Source: CANNDT01 sp945876205 (GTDB lineage: Bacteria; Acidobacteriota; Vicinamibacteria; Vicinamibacterales; UBA2999). Taken from it: 13,093 bases of DNA. The notes under the pieces were generated by a model. That model saw nothing but the letters and a program-made list of their open reading frames with translations, did not search any database and was not told the DNA's origin. A program made the position numbers and the translations under genes. The DNA is taken from contig CANNDT010000117.1 of the NCBI GenBank assembly GCA_947503365.1, positions 1 to 13,093 of the forward strand. Direction: 5' to 3'. Below, in pieces: positions 5,955 through 10,849 of this stretch. Position 1 is the first letter of the stretch. Every line of letters begins with the position of its first letter.

Positions 5955-5960
5955 ATTGTA
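5955..5960 (-). promoter_or_regulatory. TACAAT -10 box candidate 6 bases before the kinase start
   Basis: On the minus strand TACAAT (5960-5955) precedes GTG at 5948 by exactly 6 bases, the same hexamer and spacing as at the TIGR00300 start. No good -35 box is visible because the upstream DNA is a CAGGCCTCAG-rich repeat. Confidence 0.45.
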
Positions 5961-6036
5961 AGGCCTCAGGGGTCAGGCTCCAGGCCTCAGTCGTTCTCGG
6001 GTCTCGCTGATTCCGGGGGGCCGCTCCCTGAGGCCT
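5961..6036. repeat. Inverted repeat with AGGCCTCAGG arms and GGGGTCAGGCTCC core
   Basis: AGGCCTCAGG at 5961-5970 pairs perfectly with CCTGAGGCCT at 6027-6036; a third, direct, partial copy CAGGCCTCAG lies at 5981-5990. The segment between the first two copies contains GGGGTCAGGCTCC, akin to dispersed repeats with GGAGCCTGACCCC. It begins 3 bases beyond the desaturase stop and ends against the kinase -10 box. It may serve as desaturase terminator and probably displaced or buried the kinase -35 region. Confidence 0.6.
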
Positions 6037-6038
6037 AT

Positions 6039-6938
6039 TTAAGCGACGGCGTCTTCTTCCTCGTCTTCGACTACGGGGCGGTCGTTCTCCTCATAGGGAA
6101 CCGCCTGGGTCAGCTTGGCCACCTTGACGTCCCAGACGAGCCCGAGCATCCGCAGGAGGCTGATGAAGATCCAGTTCACGTCCAGCTCGTACCACGCGAG
6201 GCCGTGGCGCGCGGAAACCGGGTGCGCGTGATGGTTGTTGTGCCAGCCCTCGCCGAACGCCAGCAGCGCGACCCACCAGTTGTTGGTCGAATCGTCGCGC
6301 GTGTTGAAGCGGCGTGAGCCCCAGATGTGCGTGGCGGAGTTGACCAGCCAGGTCGAGTGGAGGCCCCACGTCGTGCGGAAGAATATGCCCCACAGCACGT
6401 ACGGAATGCCGCCGAAGGCGAGTAACAGGAGGCCGACGACGACGTTCGACATCCAGTGCCACTTGGAGATCCAGACGTGGAACGGATCGCGGTAGAGGTC
6501 CGGCACGTAGCGGGCGAAGACCTCCGAGTCCTGGTGCAGGCCCTGGCCGAACATGATCCAGCCCATGTGCGCCCACCAGCCGCCCTCGCGCGGCGTGTGC
6601 GGGTCGCCGTCACGGTCGGACTTCTGATGGTGGACGCGGTGCGTCGCCACCCAGAAGAGGGGACCGCCCTCGAGCGCGAGGGTGGCGCACAGGGTCAGGA
6701 AGTACTCCATCCACTTGTATGTCTTGTAGCCGCGGTGCGTCAGCAGGCGGTGATACGCCATGCCGATGCCGAGCGAGCCGGCCATCACCCAGAGCACCAT
6801 CGCGGTGACGATCGCGCCGATGTCCACGTAGAAGAGCGCGGCAATCGCGCCGATGTGAAAAGCGGTCATCGCGACGAAGGTGATGACGTTGAGGCCTGTC
6901 TGGTGCTTGCGGCCATACATGAGCGTCGGTGCTGCCAT
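6039..6938 (-). CDS. Membrane fatty-acid (acyl-CoA/acyl-lipid) desaturase, delta-9 type
   Basis: The 299-residue integral membrane di-iron enzyme has the three histidine boxes HRLLTH (63-68), HRVHH (100-104) and HNNHH (233-237), plus the extra histidine segment SATHIWGSRRF (201-211) typical of DesC/stearoyl-type desaturases. Hydrophobic pairs at about 18-60 and 164-195 fit the four-helix topology with the iron site in the cytoplasm. It introduces a cis double bond into saturated acyl chains with O2 and an electron donor, tuning membrane fluidity. Whether the substrate is acyl-CoA, acyl-ACP or lipid cannot be told. The acidic tail (VVEDEEEDAVA) is unusual. ATG 6938 has AGAGGA 12 bases upstream, far for a Shine-Dalgarno; ATG at codon 7 is an alternative. 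The gene is followed by the kinase after 90 bases, probably as a separate unit. Confidence 0.93.
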   Translation of the reverse strand: MAAPTLMYGRKHQTGLNVITFVAMTAFHIGAIAALFYVDIGAIVTAMVLWVMAGSLGIGMAYHRLLTHRGYKTYKWMEYFLTLCATLALEGGPLFWVATHRVHHQKSDRDGDPHTPREGGWWAHMGWIMFGQGLHQDSEVFARYVPDLYRDPFHVWISKWHWMSNVVVGLLLLAFGGIPYVLWGIFFRTTWGLHSTWLVNSATHIWGSRRFNTRDDSTNNWWVALLAFGEGWHNNHHAHPVSARHGLAWYELDVNWIFISLLRMLGLVWDVKVAKLTQAVPYEENDRPVVEDEEEDAVA

Positions 6939-6989
6939 GGGCGATCACTGTCCTCTTCGTATGCTGTGAACTTCGAGCATCAGGACAAT

Positions 6990-7042
6990 AGCAACTTGGC
7001 AGGGCCGGCACTGTAATACTTCTGTAAGGCGGCTAAGTTGCT
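6990..7042. promoter_or_regulatory. Possible regulatory region upstream of the desaturase
   Basis: The 138-base gap before the desaturase holds an 8-bp inverted repeat, AGCAACTT at 6990-6997 and AAGTTGCT at 7035-7042. Inside it is an 11-bp-spaced direct repeat CTGTAA at 7011-7016 and 7022-7027. Direct repeats one helical turn apart often bind dimeric activators. No clear -35/-10 pair was found, so the promoter position is unknown. Confidence 0.35.
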
Positions 7043-7076
7043 GGGTAGACTGGACTTGTTGGTGTGGTTGAACTAG

Positions 7077-7775
7077 CTACCTCAAGACGGGATACGGGTT
7101 GATCGCATCGCCTTTCCACCAGCTGTGCTCGGGCGTCAGGCGGAAGATCGCGAAGTGCAGGTGGGGGGCGTCGTCGGAGGCGTTGCCCGTGCTGCCGACG
7201 TATCCGATGACTTGGCCGCGTTGCACTGCCTGGCCCTCGCCGACGCCGCGGGCATAGGAATCGAGGTGGGCGTAGTAGTAGGCGAACATCCCCGACGGGT
7301 CGAACTGGTAGATGGTGAGGCCGCCCGCGACGCTCGTGAAGAGCTTCGCGACCGTGCCGTCTTCGACCGCGTGCACCGGCCGGCCCCTGGGCGCCATGAT
7401 GTCGATCGCTTCGTGCGAGCGTCCCAGCGCGCGGCTGTCGCTGAAGGTGTCGTGGAGCTCGGACGGTGTGACCCCTTCGACCGGCAGCTCGAGGTGGCGA
7501 CTCTTCAGCAGATCGATTTCCGTCCCCGGCGCAACATCGCCGCTGGTGGAGACCGGACCTATTGCCGCCTCGCGGGCAACCGGCCCGGGCTCGGGCGCAG
7601 GCCGGATGTTCTGGGCTCCCTCGGCCGCCGTCGCTCTGTCCCCGTCGCTCAGATCGAACTCGTGTAGCCGCCATGTGAGGATCGTGTCGACGAGCGCGCC
7701 CAGCGCGAAGCTGAGGCCGATCGTGATTGCGATGCGGCGCAGCCGCTCGACGCGGCGCCGTTCGAATCGCTTCAT
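7077..7775 (-). CDS. Membrane-anchored M23-family peptidoglycan endopeptidase
   Basis: The 232-residue product has a basic N-terminus (MKRFERRRVERLRR), one membrane segment at about 15-34, a linker to about residue 105 and a LytM/M23 domain at about 115-215. Zinc-site motifs are complete: H121-x3-D125 (SHEAIDIMAPRG), H170 in YYYAHLDSYA, and H205-x-H207 in PHLHFAIF. It should therefore be catalytic and cleave peptide crosslinks in periplasmic peptidoglycan, unlike the degenerate EnvC-type activators. The frame is open to 7850, but ATG 7775 overlaps the L,D-transpeptidase stop as ATGA (7775-7772) and begins a proper signal anchor, so it is the likely start. No Shine-Dalgarno is visible, which fits coupled reinitiation. 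Pairing a crosslinking enzyme with a crosslink-cleaving one suggests wall remodelling. Confidence 0.9.
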   Translation of the reverse strand: MKRFERRRVERLRRIAITIGLSFALGALVDTILTWRLHEFDLSDGDRATAAEGAQNIRPAPEPGPVAREAAIGPVSTSGDVAPGTEIDLLKSRHLELPVEGVTPSELHDTFSDSRALGRSHEAIDIMAPRGRPVHAVEDGTVAKLFTSVAGGLTIYQFDPSGMFAYYYAHLDSYARGVGEGQAVQRGQVIGYVGSTGNASDDAPHLHFAIFRLTPEHSWWKGDAINPYPVLR

Positions 7776-8719
7776 CTGAAGACCACCGGCGTTCCCGGCC
7801 GTACGAGTGTGGCGACCCGCTGGACGTCCCAGTTGGTCAGTCGCACGCATCCGTGCGACTCGACGTGTCCAATCAGCGAAGGCTCAGGCGTGCCGTGGAT
7901 GCCGTAGTGCTCCTTGGTGATATCGATCCAGGCCACGCCCACCGGATTGTTCGGGCCTGCGGGAATCATCGCTTTTGAATGGGCGGGGTTGGCATCCCAG
8001 AAGAGATCGGGGTTGTACTGGAACGTCGGGTTCTTCTGAGTGCCCTTCACCTTCCAGTTGCCGATCGGCAGTGGGTCGTGTTCGCTGCCGCTCGTCACCG
8101 GCGCGTGGAAGATCACGCGGCCGCTCGCGTCCTCGACCGTCAGCGCGCTGGTGGCCTGCGTCACGTAAATTATGATCGCTGGTTGAGTGGGCGTGCCTGA
8201 CGTACCCACGGGAGCCGCGGCTTCAGCCAGGGTCACATTCGGAACGGTCAGCTCCTCGCCGACGCGTTCAAACGCCGCGCGCGGATTGAGCTTCTTCATC
8301 AGCGCCGGACTCACGTGGAACTTCTCGGCCAGCGCTTCGATCGGATGGCGATACGTGAGCGCCTTCAGCTTGCTCTGTTCCATCAGGTCTTTGGGGAGGT
8401 CCGGCGTGAAGGGACCAGCGACGTCCGCGTCGGTCACGACATAGGTCACGAGCGGCGGCACGCCGCCGGCTTCCTCGTTGAGGTGCTGCCACGTGGTCGC
8501 GTCCAATCGGCCAGAGGCCGGTAGTCCCTTCGCGGTCTGAAAGGCCTCGAGCGCGCGCCGGACGTTGCTCCCCATGCGGCCGTCGATCTCGCCGGACGAA
8601 AAGCCCAGGCGATCGAGCATCACCTGCCCAGCTGTCACGTCTGTTACAACCGGCGCCTGCGCCACGGCCGAGTCGGTCATCGCCAGGAGGCCACAGCAGA
8701 ACAATAGGAAAAGTCTCAT
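7772..8719 (-). CDS. Secreted L,D-transpeptidase (YkuD) with peptidoglycan-binding and LysM-like regions
   Basis: The 315-residue protein begins with a signal peptide (MRLFLLFCCGLLAMTDSAVAQ, cleavage near residue 20). A PG-binding-1-like region spans about 26-80 (VMLDRLGFSSGEIDGRMG, ALEAFQTAKGL). A LysM-like stretch follows at about 122-160 (RHPIEALAEKFHVSPALMKK, VGEELTVPN), and the YkuD catalytic domain covers about 183-315. The active site is H275 in HGTPEPSLIG and SHGCVRLTNWD with nucleophile C291. It forms 3-3 crosslinks or attaches proteins to peptidoglycan in the periplasm. It is translationally coupled to the M23 endopeptidase. ATG 8719 shares the CATG tetranucleotide with the divergent cysteine-cluster gene; an in-frame TAA lies 7 codons upstream, so no longer start exists. 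GGAGG occurs about 24 bases upstream, too far for a normal Shine-Dalgarno. Its promoter must lie inside the neighbouring gene. Confidence 0.92.
   Translation of the reverse strand: MRLFLLFCCGLLAMTDSAVAQAPVVTDVTAGQVMLDRLGFSSGEIDGRMGSNVRRALEAFQTAKGLPASGRLDATTWQHLNEEAGGVPPLVTYVVTDADVAGPFTPDLPKDLMEQSKLKALTYRHPIEALAEKFHVSPALMKKLNPRAAFERVGEELTVPNVTLAEAAAPVGTSGTPTQPAIIIYVTQATSALTVEDASGRVIFHAPVTSGSEHDPLPIGNWKVKGTQKNPTFQYNPDLFWDANPAHSKAMIPAGPNNPVGVAWIDITKEHYGIHGTPEPSLIGHVESHGCVRLTNWDVQRVATLVRPGTPVVFR
8706..8710 (+). promoter_or_regulatory. Shine-Dalgarno AGGAA deciding the start of the cysteine-cluster gene
   Basis: AGGAA ends 7 bases before ATG 8718 and supports it over the upstream in-frame ATG at 8565 and a later GTG at 8751. 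It lies inside the antisense L,D-transpeptidase signal-peptide codons. Confidence 0.6.
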
Positions 8720-9878
8720 GCGCTTCGAGCGTGCAAGTTATCCTCCAGAGGTGGGACCGATTTTTTCGTTGAGCATTCACGCGGATTACCAGTGCGAACA
8801 CTCAGGTGTGTGCTGTACGTCGGACTGGGATGTACCTGCCGAGCTGCCAATTTACCGAACCCTCGACCAGGCGATGGCAGCGGGACGGTTATCGGCCCCC
8901 GGCCTGCCCAATGAGGGCGGCCCGATATTCAGCCGTGAGGATTTACCCGACGACGCCGGCGCCATGGTGGCGCGCACCTCCACCGGCGACTGCGTCTTTT
9001 ACCATCGGCACTCGGGGCTGTGCGTCGTGCATCGCGATCTCGGCGAGACCTCGCTCCCGTCGACATGTCGGCATTTTCCGCGCGTCGCCGTGCGCGACTG
9101 GAGAGGCACCTTCATCTCGCTGACGCATTACTGTCCGACGGCAGCGTCGATGCTCTTTCGAGAGGATGTGCCGCTCGAGATCGTCGAATCGCCAGCGGCC
9201 TTTCCGCCAGCCGCCTACGACGGCCTCGTCGTGGATCCCGACGCGTGGGCGCCGCTCCTGCATCCGCAGATGCTGATGGATCTCGACGCCTACTCCGCCT
9301 GGGAGCGTCACATGGTGCGGCGATGCGCCGATTCGTCGGCTTCGCCGGAGAGTGTGATCGCGACGCTCACGCGTGACGCCAGGCTGTTGCGCGCCTACAC
9401 ACCCGGTGCGGGGTCGCTCCTCGACGCGGTCGCGACGTTGCCGAGCGATCTCGTCGAGGCGTCTCCGCCGCGATCGCTCGACGAGAGCCTGGCGCTCTTC
9501 GCCGGCGTGATCGACGCGGTTCCCGATGAGTTCACCCCGGACGCCGACGAACAGATGCTCCCGGACGCGTTTGCGCAGTACGTCATCCCTGAGTGGGAAG
9601 CCTGGAGCGCGCCTCTGAACCGGTATCTCGCGGCGAAGGCGTTTGCCTCGTGGACCGCGTATCAGGGCCGCGGCGTGCTGTCGATCGTCCGCGGGCTGGA
9701 GGCCGCGCTTGCCCTCGTCAGGGTCGAGGCAGCCCGGCAGTGCCGCGACAATGGCCGGCCCCTCGATGCCCAGCAACTGCGCGAGGCGTTTCGCAACGCC
9801 GATTTCCTGCTCAACCATCTCGCGGGCGGGGAAGAGCTGGCCGAAGGATGGTCGAGAGTGGAAGATGGCTGCCCTTAG
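8718..9878 (+). CDS. Cysteine-cluster protein, YkgJ/FliB-like metal-binding N-terminus, function unknown
   Basis: The 386-residue product has seven cysteines in its first 140 residues: C26, C32 and C33 (QCEHSGVCCTSDW), C92 (GDCVFY), C102 (GLCVVH), C117 (STCRHFPR) and C139 (HYCPTA). This pattern (early C-x5-CC, later C-x9-C, then TCRHFPR) is that of the putative Zn/Fe-chelating YkgJ family and of flagellin lysine N-methylases, where the cysteines probably hold a metal or Fe-S cluster. Residues 150-386 are mostly helical and acidic, with no recognised domain. There is no signal peptide or membrane segment, so a cytosolic location is likely. No flagellar gene is nearby, so a FliB role is unsupported. 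The start codon overlaps that of the L,D-transpeptidase (CATG 8717-8720). The stop overlaps that of exonuclease III (TTAG 9875-9878). The family call is moderate; the biochemical role is open. Confidence 0.75.
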   Translation: MRFERASYPPEVGPIFSLSIHADYQCEHSGVCCTSDWDVPAELPIYRTLDQAMAAGRLSAPGLPNEGGPIFSREDLPDDAGAMVARTSTGDCVFYHRHSGLCVVHRDLGETSLPSTCRHFPRVAVRDWRGTFISLTHYCPTAASMLFREDVPLEIVESPAAFPPAAYDGLVVDPDAWAPLLHPQMLMDLDAYSAWERHMVRRCADSSASPESVIATLTRDARLLRAYTPGAGSLLDAVATLPSDLVEASPPRSLDESLALFAGVIDAVPDEFTPDADEQMLPDAFAQYVIPEWEAWSAPLNRYLAAKAFASWTAYQGRGVLSIVRGLEAALALVRVEAARQCRDNGRPLDAQQLREAFRNADFLLNHLAGGEELAEGWSRVEDGCP

Positions 9879-10678
9879 AAAAGAAGCGATGGCGGAGTAG
9901 ACGGAGACGGCGAGGTCGGTTCACCGACGTCGAACGTCGCGACGACGGGACCGTGGTCGCTCGTGCCGAACTCCCGCTGCACCACGCATGACACCGCGCC
10001 ATCGGCGAGCGCCTGCGACGCAAACACGTAGTCCAGGCGCCAGCCGATGTTGCGCTCCTTCATGTTCCGCCAGGGCGCCCACCACGTGAACAGGTCCGCG
10101 TTGTCCGGTTCGAACTTGCGGTGCACGTCGACGAGGCTGCGACTCAGAATCCGCTGCATCAGCGCCCGCTCGTCCGGCCGCTGCCCGATACCGTGTAGCT
10201 TCCGTTCCTTGGGATGCACATCCACGTCGGTGAGCGCGACGTTCAGGTCGCCGCACATGACGAGCGGCTGTCCCGACGCCTGGAAGTCCGCGGCGTAGGC
10301 GTCCATCGCCTCGAGGAAACGCATCTTCGCGGGGAAGTCCTTGCCGCCGTTCGGTACATAGATCGACGCGACGGTCGCCTGCGGCAGACGCACCGAGACA
10401 ATGCGGTGCTCGAAGTCGAACTGCGGATGATGGAACGCGGGCCGCTCGGGATACGCGGCCTTCCGAACATGGAGTCCGACGCCCGAATATCCTTTGCCGC
10501 CGTGCCAGTAGCACCAGTAGCCTTCGATGTCGCACAGCCACACCGGCAGCTGGTCGAGTGAGGCCTTGATCTCCTGCAGGCAGAGGACGTCGGGCTGCTC
10601 TTTCTCGATGAATTCCTGCAGTTGAGTCTGCCGCGCGCGGATGCCGTTGACGTTCCAGGTTGCGATCTTCACGCGCAT
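9875..10678 (-). CDS. xthA: Exodeoxyribonuclease III, AP endonuclease family
   Basis: The 267-residue product matches ExoIII length. It cleaves 5' to abasic sites and removes 3'-blocking groups in base-excision repair, with Mg2+. Conserved catalytic positions are visible: N11 in TWNVNGIRAR, E36 in CLQEIKAS, Y107 in SIYVPNGG, D144 and N146 in MCGDLNVA, WRLDYVFAS (213-221), and D241-H242 in GTSDHGPV. The last about 14 residues (PTSPSPSTPPSLLF) are a low-complexity tail beyond the usual end. Codon 1 is ATG 10678 giving MRVKIATWNVNG, the canonical N-terminus; no Shine-Dalgarno precedes it. Its TAA shares TTA with the TAG of the convergent cysteine-cluster gene. It is divergent from the M14 peptidase gene across a 171-base gap. 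Confidence 0.95.
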   Translation of the reverse strand: MRVKIATWNVNGIRARQTQLQEFIEKEQPDVLCLQEIKASLDQLPVWLCDIEGYWCYWHGGKGYSGVGLHVRKAAYPERPAFHHPQFDFEHRIVSVRLPQATVASIYVPNGGKDFPAKMRFLEAMDAYAADFQASGQPLVMCGDLNVALTDVDVHPKERKLHGIGQRPDERALMQRILSRSLVDVHRKFEPDNADLFTWWAPWRNMKERNIGWRLDYVFASQALADGAVSCVVQREFGTSDHGPVVATFDVGEPTSPSPSTPPSLLF

Positions 10679-10737
10679 CTAGTGGACCGTCCGGACTGAT
10701 TGAGTACTAGTCACAACAAGCCTCCGAGCGCGATCTG

Positions 10738-10801
10738 CCGGCCGCGACAACGCCGGGGTCCCCGCCGCGCCCCGCGCGGTGGGGTGGAGCGGAGCGGCCG
10801 G
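10738..10801. repeat. GC-rich nested palindromic element, possible three-stem structure
   Basis: An outer 8-bp inverted repeat, CCGGCCGC at 10738-10745 and GCGGCCGG at 10794-10801, encloses two dyads: CGGGGTCCCCG at 10754-10764 and CCGCGC-CCC-GCGCGG at 10765-10779. Together they could fold as a three-way junction or cruciform. It occupies the divergent xthA/M14 gap (10679-10849). The rest of that gap shows only a weak near-palindrome, TGAGTACTAGTCA at 10701-10713. It may be a dispersed repeat or a structured leader; nothing in the sequence decides. Confidence 0.5.
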
Positions 10802-10838
10802 TAGTCGTTCGGAAGAGACACGCCACTAGGTTACCCGC

Positions 10839-10845
10839 AGAGGGG
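10839..10845 (+). promoter_or_regulatory. Shine-Dalgarno-like AGAGGGG before the M14 peptidase
   Basis: AGAGGGG ends 4 bases before ATG 10850 and about 19 before ATG 10865, favouring the first. A TATGAT hexamer at 10849-10854 overlaps that ATG and could instead be a -10 box for a transcript starting near ATG 10865. Confidence 0.4.
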
Positions 10846-10849
10846 CGAT

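Noticed and set aside
5133..6317. A 394-codon plus-strand frame
   Set aside because: It runs antisense through the kinase and into the desaturase and crosses the intergenic repeat. Composition is biased to H, R, D and V with no recognisable fold.
7776..7850. A longer M23 endopeptidase start
   Set aside because: It would add residues without signal character inside the L,D-transpeptidase C-terminus. The ATGA overlap and basic signal anchor favour 7775.
8565..8717. An upstream ATG for the cysteine-cluster gene
   Set aside because: The added 51 residues are antisense to the transpeptidase and look non-coding; ATG 8718 has AGGAA at good spacing.
10701..10713. TGAGTACTAGTCA near-palindrome upstream of xthA as an operator
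   Set aside because: The dyad has a mismatched pair on each side of its centre, and no promoter boxes accompany it. It is too weak to list as a site.
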